A stretch of DNA of 30,681 bases from RGIG7213 sp045657205 (GCA_045657205.1 JAZOSS010000024.1:1-30681); one strand, 5' to 3'. Positions 7,592 through 15,787 are shown, counted from the first letter of the stretch. The notes: generated from the sequence alone by a model not told the origin. Made by a program: numbers and translations.

Positions 7592-8344
7592 ATGGAACTT
7601 GAAAAAAACGAAAATTTAATATATGGCCGCAATGCGGTACGTGAATTGCTTAAGAAAGGCAAGGATGTTGATAAAATATTTGTGATACGCGCGGAAAGAA
7701 CCGGTTCTTTGGGATATCTGTGCGCTATTGCGGAGGAAAAAAGAATACCGATAATAGAAGCGGAAAAATCAAAGCTTGATAAAATGACCAACGGCGGTGT
7801 TCACCAAGGTATATGTGCACTTATCCCGGGTACTGAATACGTTGAAGTTATCGATATTCTGTCTCTTGCCAGAGAAAAAAATCAGGATCCGTTTATTGTT
7901 ATTGCCGACGGAATAGAAGATCCGCACAATCTCGGTGCAATTATCAGAACCTGTGAGTGTGCAGGTGCACACGGACTTATAATTCCGAAAAGGAGATCCG
8001 CTACGGTAAATTCAACCGCTGTAAAGGCTTCCGCGGGTGCTGCATCATATTTACCTATAGCGAGAGTTACAAACATTGCCTCGACAGTTGATGATCTTAA
8101 AAAGAAAGGTCTTTGGGTATATGCCGCGGATTTTGGAGGAACAGATTATTTCGACTGTGATTTTTCCGGCGGCGTATGTGTAGTGCTTGGTGCAGAAGGC
8201 AGCGGGGTTTCACACATAGTTAAGTCAAAATGTGATTTCACAGTTTCGATTCCTATGATGGGAAATGTAAATTCACTCAACGTATCTTGCGCTGCGGCTG
8301 TAATACTTAATGAAGTTTCAAAGCAAAAATATATAAAAAAATAA
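7592..8344 (+). CDS. rlmB: TrmH/SpoU-family 23S rRNA 2'-O-methyltransferase (RlmB-like)
   Basis: SAM-dependent SPOUT enzyme. RlmB methylates the 2'-hydroxyl of G2251 in 23S rRNA, near the peptidyl-transferase centre. From the chosen start, the N-terminal substrate-binding domain (1-77) contains YGRNAVRELL and GGVHQGICA. The catalytic knot contains motif 1 DPHNLGAIIRT (110-120), motif 2 VLGAEGSGV (198-206) and motif 3 SIPMMGNVNSLNVSCA (219-234). I chose the ATG at 7592 because GGAG lies 7 bases upstream and the protein then has a normal length of 250 residues. The in-frame ATG at 7553 sits in the promoter. Paralogues of this family also modify other rRNA or tRNA sites, so the exact target is inferred. 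The downstream membrane-protein gene follows after 27 bases and is probably co-transcribed. Confidence 0.92.
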   Translation: MELEKNENLIYGRNAVRELLKKGKDVDKIFVIRAERTGSLGYLCAIAEEKRIPIIEAEKSKLDKMTNGGVHQGICALIPGTEYVEVIDILSLAREKNQDPFIVIADGIEDPHNLGAIIRTCECAGAHGLIIPKRRSATVNSTAVKASAGAASYLPIARVTNIASTVDDLKKKGLWVYAADFGGTDYFDCDFSGGVCVVLGAEGSGVSHIVKSKCDFTVSIPMMGNVNSLNVSCAAAVILNEVSKQKYIKK

Positions 8345-8371
8345 TTGTCTGTGACAAAGAAAGGATAGAGA

Positions 8372-11068
8372 ATGGATAACAAAGAAAAAAAAGATATATC
8401 TGCCGATGAGCTTATAAAACGTCTGAATATGACTCTTGGAATATCAAATGACATTGACAGCGATAACGATGATAGCGAAGACGGCATTTCTTTCGACACA
8501 CAGGATGTTGAAGAAATAAACTCAGCCGAAGATAAAGAAACAGATACAGCATCGGATACAGAGTTTGCAGAAACAGAAATCAAAGATGAAGTCATTCAAA
8601 TTTCAGATGACACAGACAGCAAGTCAAGAAGTAAAGTGAAAGAAGAATATAATCTGCCCGATGGAAATTTCGAGCTTGTCGATGATACACTTACAGAAAT
8701 ATTTACAAAGAAAGACGACAGCATTGAATTCAATGATTCGCTCGTCGGTTTTTCAGATACTCTTGACAGACTCGATGATTCTGTTTTTCAGCCTGCCCCG
8801 ATAAAAAAATCATCAAACAATGACACTCAACGAAGCATCAACAGTATGAATATAACCGATACTGACGAGGATCAGAAAAAGAAACGTTCCTTTTTCAACG
8901 ATGCAGATTTTGATGACGTTGAATTTTCAGATGCTCCCACAGCCGCCTTTCTTACTGTGGATAAGGCTGATGAGCCTGAAGATGAAGCGGAAACTAAAAC
9001 AGATATAAATATAAAAGAAACAGACGACGGCTTAAGCGAAGAAAAAACGATCGTCGCGGAAGCTGTAAACGAAGAGCCAACCGTTCAATTTTCCTCCGAT
9101 GATAACATCGATCAAAACGCGGAAGAAAAAGACATAGACTCAAACCATCATCTCGATTACAATCAAACCTACAGCAGTGATGAGGTCTCAACAGATGGGT
9201 ATGACGACGCACAACATGAAATTATGCATGCAATGGACTTTTCCAAAGCACTTGAAGATGTATATGACAATGACATATCGGCATCCCAAGCCAATATTTC
9301 TTTAGGACACGTCGGCGAGAAAACTCCGAAAATGGAACGTGAAACGGTAAAATCGTCGAATGAGTTTACAAATTCCGCACAGCGCAAGCCTTTTCTTGAC
9401 AAATACAAAAAGAAGTACACTTCGGCACGTTTGAAGTTCATCGGTGCAATACTTTCGACGATCATTTTGGTCGTGCTTGAAGCGTTCGTATCACTTAACG
9501 ATAATATCCCGCATTTTATTGATCCCGTTGCCAATCCCCGAGTTCTCATTCTTTTGTCATTCCAGCTCTTTCTTATAACATTTGCTTTCTTCTTTGAAAG
9601 CTTCATTACAGGCATTAAAGCTATATTTACAGGCAAGATCACCCCACAGATACTTCCGACATTATTCTCCGTCGTAACAATTGTATTCGGGATATATACA
9701 GCGATCACGGCGTCCGCAAATCCTACGCTCATGTTTGCTCCCTGTTCATTATGTATAACAGCGGCACTTATAAATGAATACAGAGATCTCAAGCGTGAAA
9801 TATCTTCGTTCAAAATAATCTCAAGCAACAGAGCTAAATATTGTATAGACAAATACACTCCCGCAGCAAAAACCGTTGAAAGTGATGATTTCTACAGTTA
9901 TCTGCCCGAAAATCCCACTTTGCTTAAAATAAACAAAACGAGTTTTATCGAAAACTTCGTACAAAACACGCGTAAAAGTTCGAAAGCAAAGTCTTACTTC
10001 CTGACAACACCGCTTGCTTGCTTGCTTATTTCAATAGTCGTCTTTGTTGTTTTGTTGATTCTCAAAAAAGGTTTTGATGTATCGTTTACATACTCGTTCA
10101 TACTTTTAAGTGCCATAGTTCCCTCTTCATTATTTACCGCATTTTCTTTCCCGCTTTACAAGGCATCCAAGGAAGCGTTTAATGATGACAGTACATTTGT
10201 CGGAGAATGTGTCGCAGACAACTTTTCCGATTCTGCGGTGGTTTCCTTTGATGACAAAGAGGTGTTCCCTTCGTATGCTTTGAAATTGCTTTCGGTGCGT
10301 GTGTACGGTGAAAACAGGATCGACCACATACTCTATGCCGCAACGAGTGTATTTAAAAAGCTCGGAGGTCCTTTGTACGATGTTTTTGAAAATGCTTCGC
10401 GAGAAATAGAAAAAACGGATAACGTAAAAATATTCACTGTTGATACGGATGGTATTGAAGCAACCGTAAATGAAGAACACATTTTACTCGGAAGTGCTTC
10501 ATTTATGGAAACGAAAAATTTCATTCCTTTGTATACCGCAGACGATGAAAATGCAGAAGCAAAAAATGCAAAACGCATTATGTATATGGCATCGGGCGGC
10601 ACGATCATTGCAAAGCTTTATCTCAAATATACGGCTGACTCAGACTTCTCGCTTATTCTTCAGCACCTGACAGATGCAGGTATGTGTATAGCTGTCAAGA
10701 CATTTGACCCGAATATTGACACATCCCTTCTCGCAGGTGAGATCAATATCAAGAGATATCCCGTACGTGTGGTTAAATGTTCGGATACCTCTGAACTTTC
10801 GGAAACGACAAACAGTGCGGATGCCGTTATAGTATCCAAAAACTCCGCAAAATCACTTCTCAAGACACTCACAAACTGCAGAAAGCTTTCTTCTGTAATA
10901 AAAACGGGCATTCTCGTTTCGACTGTTTCTATCGTGATAGGTCTTATGATCGTCGCATTTTCCATTTTTGCAGGTCTTGAAGGCGGTGTGGCATCACTCG
11001 TTATCGTGCTTTACCAATTACTCTGGATGATCGTTTGCAATATCGTTTCGAGAATTTATTTGAAATGA
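8372..11068 (+). CDS. Degenerate P-type ATPase-like membrane protein with long acidic N-terminus
   Basis: Not matched to a named family. Residues 1-345 are very rich in Asp, Glu, Ser and Thr and look disordered. After a basic patch (QRKPFLDKYKKKY, 337-349) come about eight hydrophobic segments: roughly 354-376, 390-413, 424-448, 452-468, 543-565, 570-594, 844-868 and 872-893. A 250-residue soluble part lies between segments 6 and 7. This order copies a heavy-metal-type (P1B) P-type ATPase. IVPSSLFTAFSFPL (582-595) sits where the CPx helix would be, VVSFDDKEVF (623-632) where DKTGT is expected, a GSASFM stretch near 707-712 resembles the nucleotide domain, and AVKTFDP (774-780) sits where TGD is expected. 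TGES, DKTGT and GDGxND are all absent, so pumping by the usual phospho-enzyme cycle is unlikely. AAAGGA precedes the ATG. It may act as a sensor or scaffold, but that is a guess. Confidence 0.75.
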   Translation: MDNKEKKDISADELIKRLNMTLGISNDIDSDNDDSEDGISFDTQDVEEINSAEDKETDTASDTEFAETEIKDEVIQISDDTDSKSRSKVKEEYNLPDGNFELVDDTLTEIFTKKDDSIEFNDSLVGFSDTLDRLDDSVFQPAPIKKSSNNDTQRSINSMNITDTDEDQKKKRSFFNDADFDDVEFSDAPTAAFLTVDKADEPEDEAETKTDINIKETDDGLSEEKTIVAEAVNEEPTVQFSSDDNIDQNAEEKDIDSNHHLDYNQTYSSDEVSTDGYDDAQHEIMHAMDFSKALEDVYDNDISASQANISLGHVGEKTPKMERETVKSSNEFTNSAQRKPFLDKYKKKYTSARLKFIGAILSTIILVVLEAFVSLNDNIPHFIDPVANPRVLILLSFQLFLITFAFFFESFITGIKAIFTGKITPQILPTLFSVVTIVFGIYTAITASANPTLMFAPCSLCITAALINEYRDLKREISSFKIISSNRAKYCIDKYTPAAKTVESDDFYSYLPENPTLLKINKTSFIENFVQNTRKSSKAKSYFLTTPLACLLISIVVFVVLLILKKGFDVSFTYSFILLSAIVPSSLFTAFSFPLYKASKEAFNDDSTFVGECVADNFSDSAVVSFDDKEVFPSYALKLLSVRVYGENRIDHILYAATSVFKKLGGPLYDVFENASREIEKTDNVKIFTVDTDGIEATVNEEHILLGSASFMETKNFIPLYTADDENAEAKNAKRIMYMASGGTIIAKLYLKYTADSDFSLILQHLTDAGMCIAVKTFDPNIDTSLLAGEINIKRYPVRVVKCSDTSELSETTNSADAVIVSKNSAKSLLKTLTNCRKLSSVIKTGILVSTVSIVIGLMIVAFSIFAGLEGGVASLVIVLYQLLWMIVCNIVSRIYLK

Positions 11069-11085
11069 TCCGATCTTAAAAAGAT

Positions 11086-11132
11086 ATCCCCTCAGCGCAG
11101 GACTCAAAAATTTGAGTCCGCACTAAGGGGAT
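11086..11132. terminator. Bidirectional terminator between convergent genes
   Basis: A long stem-loop (ATCCCCT with AGGGGAT outside, GGACTCAAA with TTTGAGTCC inside) lies between the plus-strand membrane-protein gene and the minus-strand gene at 11136-11819. The plus strand continues GTTTTATTTTT; the minus strand continues ATCTTTTTAAG. Confidence 0.9.
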
Positions 11133-11135
11133 GTT

Positions 11136-11819
11136 TTATTTTTCGGATGTGTAATTTATGATGGATTCAAAAACCTTTCGATGGAGTTCAAATTCCTTTT
11201 CGACTTTTTCTTTGCCTTTAAGTGAAGATATCGCACTTCCGGACGTATTTGCACGCAGACATAAGATCATATCGTCGCGGTAGTTTGCGAAGCAGGCAAA
11301 GGAATTTCCAAAGTCGATGCTTTTCAAGGAAACGCCGTACGTGTCGGCACCCTCGGGGACATTTTTAACGACCTCGGACAATTTCGATAACGCACCGGTA
11401 GTTTTTATCATATCGTACTGCTCTTTGTCAAGTATGTATATATATGAATCTCCGACGCTGATTTCATTATTTAAAAGCTGAACAGCCTCGCTGTTTGAGG
11501 TTGCGGAAACAAACATATCGTTATTCTTACTTTCCGTAAACAGCTCTTTATTGAGGTATACGATATCACGTATTGATATTTCTTTTACTTCTTCCGAAAG
11601 CTCATCGTCAAGTGTTGATTTTATAGCATTTTCAATAGATTCAAGTCCCTCGACTGTATGGGATAAAGGTCCCAAATACGTAACGAACACATCGTAGTCG
11701 GTTTTTGTAAATATCTGAACTATGAGTATTATTGCAATTACGAGAGCAAACCCGCCTGCAACGAAGTGCATTTTATAATAATAGCCGTATTCTTTAAACC
11801 AATTTATTATTTTTTTCAA
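11136..11819 (-). CDS. Membrane-anchored protein of unknown function, single N-terminal TM
   Basis: 227 residues, not recognised with confidence. The N-terminus (KKIINWFKEYGYYYKMH) is basic and aromatic. It is followed by one hydrophobic segment at about 18-38 and then a 190-residue domain predicted to lie outside the cell. There is no lipobox or signal cleavage site, so it is probably an anchored protein. From memory, small proteins with such a W/Y/K-rich start before a single TM segment are common and uncharacterised in Clostridia. The TTG start is chosen because AAGGTGAT lies about 6 bases upstream and the frame opens there. The gene lies beyond the terminator of the sugar-importer ATPase, so it is probably a separate unit; a TATAAT about 40 bases upstream is the only promoter hint. 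A link to glucan use is therefore only positional. Confidence 0.7.
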   Translation of the reverse strand: MKKIINWFKEYGYYYKMHFVAGGFALVIAIILIVQIFTKTDYDVFVTYLGPLSHTVEGLESIENAIKSTLDDELSEEVKEISIRDIVYLNKELFTESKNNDMFVSATSNSEAVQLLNNEISVGDSYIYILDKEQYDMIKTTGALSKLSEVVKNVPEGADTYGVSLKSIDFGNSFACFANYRDDMILCLRANTSGSAISSLKGKEKVEKEFELHRKVFESIINYTSEK

Positions 11820-11897
11820 TTTATATCACCTTGTTTTTTTGTTTGATTATATCAAGATATAATGTATAAATCTACTTTATATTTAAAACTTTATAAA

Positions 11898-11930
11898 AAA
11901 ACAGCGCACCGTACGAAGGCGCGCTGTTTT
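11898..11930 (-). terminator. Rho-independent terminator after the sugar-importer ATPase gene
   Basis: AAAACAGCGC and GCGCTGTTTT form a 10-bp stem whose 3' arm merges into a T run (TTTTTTTAT) on the minus strand, directly after the stop codon at 11940. It closes the mal operon. Confidence 0.9.
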
Positions 11931-11939
11931 GAGAAAATA

Positions 11940-13067
11940 TCAATCGACAAGAATATTCTTTTCCGTTTCGGGATCAAAGAAATGCATTACTTTGCTTTCA
12001 AAGGTAACATGTATAATCTTACCGAAAACAAGCGACTTGCGCTGTTCGTCGCTGAGAGATATCGTCGGAATACGAACGATAAGCTTATCACCGTTTTCCT
12101 CAACTACGTGCAAATGAAGCTCACTGCCCATCATTTCATTGACAGTTATCTTGCACGGAATTGCATAAGGGTCGTTTTCCTTTGCAAGAACGAAGTGTTC
12201 GGGACGGACACCGAGAATTATTTTTCTTGAGTCGATTCCCTTATTTTTCAGCATTTCAGCCTTAGTTCCACTTATTTCTATCTTTGCACCGTAAGGCGTT
12301 ACGTAATATTTGCCGTTCTCATATACGAGATCTGTTTTAAATGTATTCATTTTGGGAGCGCCGATAAATTCTGCCACAAACAGATTATCGGGCATATCGA
12401 ATACTTCCGTGGGTGTGCCTACCTGCTGGATGAATCCGTCCTTCATAATAACTATACGGTCGCCGAGAGTCATCGCCTCCGTCTGATCGTGCGTTACGTA
12501 TATAAAGGTCGTATCAATCTTTTGTCTGAGTGTGATTATTTCCGCTCTCATCTGGTTTCTGAGTTTTGCGTCAAGGTTTGACAGCGGCTCGTCCATCAAG
12601 AACACTTTGCTGTCACGCACCATCGCACGTCCGATGGCAACACGCTGTCTTTGTCCGCCCGAAAGCGCACGAGGCTTACGGGTAAGATATTCCGTAATAC
12701 CGAGTATTTCAGCTGCCTGTGTTACCTTTTCATAAACGACGTCCTGCGGTACTTTTTTAAGTCTTAAGCTGAACGCCATATTTTCAAATACCGTAAGGTG
12801 CGGATAAAGCGCATAGTTCTGGAATACCATTGCTATATCACGGTCACGCGGCTGAAGATCGTTTACTACAACACCGTCTATTTCAACAGTACCGCCTGAA
12901 ATATCCTCAAGCCCTGCTATCATACGAAGCGTTGTCGATTTACCGCAGCCCGAAGGCCCTACGAAAACAATAAATTCTTTATCGGCAATATCAAGGTTGA
13001 AATTATCTACCGCAACCGTGTCTTTGCCGTATACTTTTTTTACATTAGTTAATTTAACCGTAGCCAT
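11940..13067 (-). CDS. msmX: Sugar ABC importer ATP-binding protein (MsmX/UgpC type)
   Basis: Cytoplasmic ATPase that powers carbohydrate importers of the CUT1 class; one such subunit can serve several importers. Counting from the ATG at 13067 (375 residues): Walker A GPSGCGKST (37-45), Q-loop FQNYALYPH (82-90), signature LSGGQRQRVAIGRA (135-148), Walker B KVFLMDEP (154-161), and the D-loop SNLDAKLR. A C-terminal OB-type regulatory domain starts near 235 and includes VRPEHF. This start is preferred because GGAG lies 7 bases upstream; an in-frame ATG at 13103 would add 12 unrelated residues that cross a GC hairpin. The gene follows malG after a 108-base gap containing RNA hairpins and is the last gene of the operon. 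The symbol is given for the type; msmK and ugpC are equivalent names. Confidence 0.92.
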   Translation of the reverse strand: MATVKLTNVKKVYGKDTVAVDNFNLDIADKEFIVFVGPSGCGKSTTLRMIAGLEDISGGTVEIDGVVVNDLQPRDRDIAMVFQNYALYPHLTVFENMAFSLRLKKVPQDVVYEKVTQAAEILGITEYLTRKPRALSGGQRQRVAIGRAMVRDSKVFLMDEPLSNLDAKLRNQMRAEIITLRQKIDTTFIYVTHDQTEAMTLGDRIVIMKDGFIQQVGTPTEVFDMPDNLFVAEFIGAPKMNTFKTDLVYENGKYYVTPYGAKIEISGTKAEMLKNKGIDSRKIILGVRPEHFVLAKENDPYAIPCKITVNEMMGSELHLHVVEENGDKLIVRIPTISLSDEQRKSLVFGKIIHVTFESKVMHFFDPETEKNILVD

Positions 13068-13080
13068 AATAATCTCCATT

Positions 13081-13098
13081 CCGCCGCTGTTGCGGCGG
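13081..13098 (-). promoter_or_regulatory. GC-rich hairpin directly upstream of the ATPase ribosome-binding site
   Basis: CCGCCGC-AACA-GCGGCGG is a perfect 7-bp GC stem with a tetraloop. On the mRNA its 3' end lies 3 bases before the GGAG of the ATPase gene. It has no T run, so it is more likely an mRNA-stability or ribosome-access element, or a processed 5' end, than a terminator. Confidence 0.65.
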
Positions 13099-13123
13099 CA
13101 CAAATATTTTACGAAATTTAAAC

Positions 13124-13171
13124 GTGAAAGCTTTCAAACGAAAATGAAGTTTAATAAGCTTTCACTTCATT
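13124..13171 (-). promoter_or_regulatory. Two mutually exclusive hairpins between malG and the ATPase gene
   Basis: On the minus strand AATGAAGT can pair with ACTTCATT (13164-13171 with 13143-13150), and this stem is followed by TTCGTTT. Alternatively GTGAAAGCTT pairs perfectly with AAGCTTTCAC (13156-13165 with 13124-13133). The two stems share bases 13164-13165 and the first stem's loop holds part of the second, so they compete. The site is just after the malG stop. Confidence 0.6.
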
Positions 13172-13175
13172 GCTT

Positions 13176-14060
13176 TTATCCTTTTACCGCTCCGCCTGTT
13201 ACGCCTTCAACGTAGTATTTTTGCAAGGCAAGGAAGACAGCTGTAACAGGGATAGCTACAACAACACCTGCGGCACAGAACATAGTGTAACTTGTATTTA
13301 CATTGGTTTTGGAGAGCCACTCAAACATACCGACAGCGACGTTCATACCTTCGCTGTTTTCGTGAATGAGATAGCTTGCGAGCATAAAATCACCCCACGG
13401 CGCCATAAAGCCCATAAGGACGGTGTAAATAATAATAGGTTTCGAAAGCGGCATAATAACCTTGTAAAATACTTGGAAACGCGTCGCTCCGTCAACTCTT
13501 GCCGCTTCGTCAAGACTCTTCGGTATCGTATCGAAAAAGCCTTTAGATACGTAATATCCCATAGCACTGCTTGCACAGTAAACGATAACGAGTCCCAAAG
13601 GAGCCATTTGCATCGTGAGTCCGAGATCAACAAATACTTTGTAAATAAGTATCATTGTAAGAAATCCGGGAAACATTCCGAGAATGAGCATCAGGTTCAT
13701 CAAAAGCTTTCTTCCTTTGAAACGAAGTCGGGAAAGAACGTAACTCATTGAAAGAATGAAAACAGTTTGGAAAGCGGCTGTTGCAACGCCCATGATGCCG
13801 GTGTTGATAAACCATCTGAAAAAGTCGGTTTCTTTGAATAGCTTTATATAATTATCAAATCCAAACTTTTTAGGCAAAAGATAGCTTACCTGTCCGGAAT
13901 ACTCAACTCTGAAGGATTCAAGAACGATTCCGAAAAACGGGAAAAGCCAAATAAGAGTTATTAAAACGAGGATAATATAGACGGCGGTATTGCTGAGGCG
14001 TCTGCTTGCTTTTGCACCGAGCCCTGTCTTTTTTATCGTTGAATTGTTTGTGTTTTTCAT
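13176..14060 (-). CDS. malG: Maltodextrin ABC importer permease MalG
   Basis: Inner-membrane permease half of a CUT1-class importer, pairing with MalF to form the transmembrane channel. The 294 residues contain about six hydrophobic segments, starting with VYIILVLITLIWLFPFFGIV (27-46), and the cytoplasmic EAA loop at 185-204, where DEAARVDGAT is the ATPase contact helix. The C-terminus ends with ALQKYYVEGVTGGAVKG, typical of MalG-type permeases. Its ATG overlaps the malF stop codon by one base (TAATG), a sign of tight co-translation. It is followed by the hairpin-containing gap and then the ATPase gene. Confidence 0.94.
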   Translation of the reverse strand: MKNTNNSTIKKTGLGAKASRRLSNTAVYIILVLITLIWLFPFFGIVLESFRVEYSGQVSYLLPKKFGFDNYIKLFKETDFFRWFINTGIMGVATAAFQTVFILSMSYVLSRLRFKGRKLLMNLMLILGMFPGFLTMILIYKVFVDLGLTMQMAPLGLVIVYCASSAMGYYVSKGFFDTIPKSLDEAARVDGATRFQVFYKVIMPLSKPIIIYTVLMGFMAPWGDFMLASYLIHENSEGMNVAVGMFEWLSKTNVNTSYTMFCAAGVVVAIPVTAVFLALQKYYVEGVTGGAVKG

Positions 14061-15670
14061 TATTTGTAATCCTCCTCGTTTCTTGTAGACGGAATTACGT
14101 TATATATGATCAATGACAAAACCGCAACGACCACAAATACGAGAATACCGATTATTGAAGCCATATAGTATTTACTGTCATTGCTGTTCAGAGTCATTTT
14201 ATAAAGCCACGTTATAAGAAGATCTGTATATGTGACAGATACACCGCCCGGTGTTCCGAGTTCTGTATTCAAAAGCTGGTTATTCTGAGTCAACAGATAT
14301 ATGACGTTGAAGTTGTTAAGGTTGTTTACAAAGCTTGTAAGCAAGTATGGCCCCATAACGAACATCATATAAGGAAGAGTTATCTTCGTATACTGCTGGA
14401 AAGTATTTGCACCGTCGATACGGGAGGATTCGTAAAGGTCCTGCGGGATGTTCATAAGAATACCCGTTGCCATAAGCATAATATAAGGAATACCTACCCA
14501 GATATTCAAAACGATAAGAAGTATTCTTGCCGACAGCGGATTTTGCCAGAGTGAAAACTGATTAGCCGCAATCATTGAGTCGGGTAAAAGATTCCATTCG
14601 TAAAGAATACCGCCGATAATTCCCGATCTGTCGAAAAGCTTAGCAACGTACAAAAGTGATACGAACTGCGGTATTGCAATGGTCATAACCAAAACGGTTC
14701 TCCAGAACTTTTTGATCTTGATTCCCTTTTTGTTTATCATTATTGCAACGAACATTCCGAGAAAATAGTTTGAAAAAGTTGCAAAAAATGCCCACATCAA
14801 AGTCCAAGCAAGTATCTCGCCAAAAGCAAGACCGAGCCCGCCTTGTCCGAAATCGAGCAATTCGTTGAAGTGCTCAAGTCCAACCCACGAGAAAAGGTTT
14901 GAATAACCGTCGTGTGCGGCATCGTAGCTCGTGAAAGCGATAAGAACCATATAAATGATCGGCAAGACGGTGAACGCACATATGCCGAAAATCGGCAAAG
15001 AAAGAAGTGTTTTGTGGAATTGATCGTCGAGCAACGACCTCATATCATCCTTGCCGCTTTTAACTTTTTTGCCCTTTGCAGTAATATCCATACAGATACG
15101 GCACTGTTTTATTTGTAAGCGCCACGTATAAATGAAAGCGATAATAAATATAACGGTTAAAAGACCGTAAAGGAGTACCTTAACGGAGTCGTCCCCGGGT
15201 ACCCATACGTCAACGTCGTATATTGCGTTATATTCTTTATGTCCCTGTACAGTACCGACTGTTGCACCTTTTTGAAACCAATTCACCTTTGAAAGCCAAT
15301 ATGCGCCGCCGCTGGGAATTATCATATATGCAATAAATACTACTTCAAAAAGTAAAAACAAAATACCGCGTAATATCTGACCGTAATAAAAGTTACCGAA
15401 ACCGAATATTAAAAATGAAAGCTTTACAGCCCAATTACCTTTTACAAACGTTGTAATGATATCGAGCACTCCGTTTTTGATACCGCGGCCGCAGCTTGTG
15501 AAGAAGTTCAATATCTTCAATCCGACATTTTTAAAAAAAGAAGGAATAGCACAGAAAAATAGCTTCAGCTTATACAAAAAAGCTTGAAACTTATTTAGCT
15601 TCAGATAATCTAAATCGTTTAATCTTTTCATGGTAAAAATATAAACCGAGTTTATACTGCTCCTTGTCAT
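14060..15670 (-). CDS. malF: Maltodextrin ABC importer permease MalF, N-terminally extended
   Basis: Partner permease of MalG. The C-terminal 310 residues are the binding-protein-dependent permease domain, with the EAA loop at 413-432 (YESSRIDGAN). The N-terminal 220 residues are additional: a basic amphipathic stretch (about 20-85), a hairpin of hydrophobic segments near 84-118, a loop with VDVWVPGDDS, and a further TM segment near 165-183. MalF proteins often carry extra N-terminal membrane segments, and this is such a case. The start is uncertain. The ATG at 15670 has no ribosome-binding site, AAGGAG lies inside the reading frame at 15662-15667, and the next in-frame ATG is at 15628 (MKRLNDLDYL), where the protein would have 522 residues. 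A strong hairpin separates the gene from malE. Confidence 0.92.
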   Translation of the reverse strand: MTRSSINSVYIFTMKRLNDLDYLKLNKFQAFLYKLKLFFCAIPSFFKNVGLKILNFFTSCGRGIKNGVLDIITTFVKGNWAVKLSFLIFGFGNFYYGQILRGILFLLFEVVFIAYMIIPSGGAYWLSKVNWFQKGATVGTVQGHKEYNAIYDVDVWVPGDDSVKVLLYGLLTVIFIIAFIYTWRLQIKQCRICMDITAKGKKVKSGKDDMRSLLDDQFHKTLLSLPIFGICAFTVLPIIYMVLIAFTSYDAAHDGYSNLFSWVGLEHFNELLDFGQGGLGLAFGEILAWTLMWAFFATFSNYFLGMFVAIMINKKGIKIKKFWRTVLVMTIAIPQFVSLLYVAKLFDRSGIIGGILYEWNLLPDSMIAANQFSLWQNPLSARILLIVLNIWVGIPYIMLMATGILMNIPQDLYESSRIDGANTFQQYTKITLPYMMFVMGPYLLTSFVNNLNNFNVIYLLTQNNQLLNTELGTPGGVSVTYTDLLITWLYKMTLNSNDSKYYMASIIGILVFVVVAVLSLIIYNVIPSTRNEEDYK

Positions 15671-15679
15671 AATAAGAAA

Positions 15680-15731
15680 GCATTGTCAGCCGACACAAGG
15701 CTTTTGTCCCCTGTATGCCGGCTAACAATGC
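15680..15731 (-). promoter_or_regulatory. malE-malF intercistronic stem-loop
   Basis: GCATTGTTAGCCG pairs with CGGCTGACAATGC (13 pairs, one of them G-U) around a 26-base loop, followed on the minus strand by TTTCTTATT. The T run is weak, so it may terminate only in part or protect the malE message from 3' decay. Permease genes downstream would then be expressed less than the binding protein. Confidence 0.75.
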
Positions 15732-15742
15732 CTTCAGCGTAC

Positions 15743-15771
15743 AACCCTAAATATACATTTTATTTAAGGTT
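15743..15771 (-). promoter_or_regulatory. Second stem-loop directly after malE
   Basis: AACCTTAAATA pairs with TATTTAGGGTT (11 pairs, one G-U) around a 7-base loop, starting 17 bases after the malE stop. Together with the next hairpin it makes a tandem structured 3' end for the malE message. Confidence 0.6.
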
Positions 15772-15787
15772 GGTAAAATTCTGTTGA

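Noticed and set aside
9169..9858. 229-codon minus-strand open frame inside the pseudo-ATPase gene
   Set aside because: It is opposite to a longer frame with a clear start, ribosome-binding site and membrane segments; no supporting motif or promoter was seen.
13124..13137. Possible CcpA cre site (TGAAAGCTTTCA-like) near the ATPase gene
   Set aside because: The palindrome lacks the central CG and is two bases shorter than a cre box, and it lies inside the operon rather than at a promoter. The hairpin reading explains it better.
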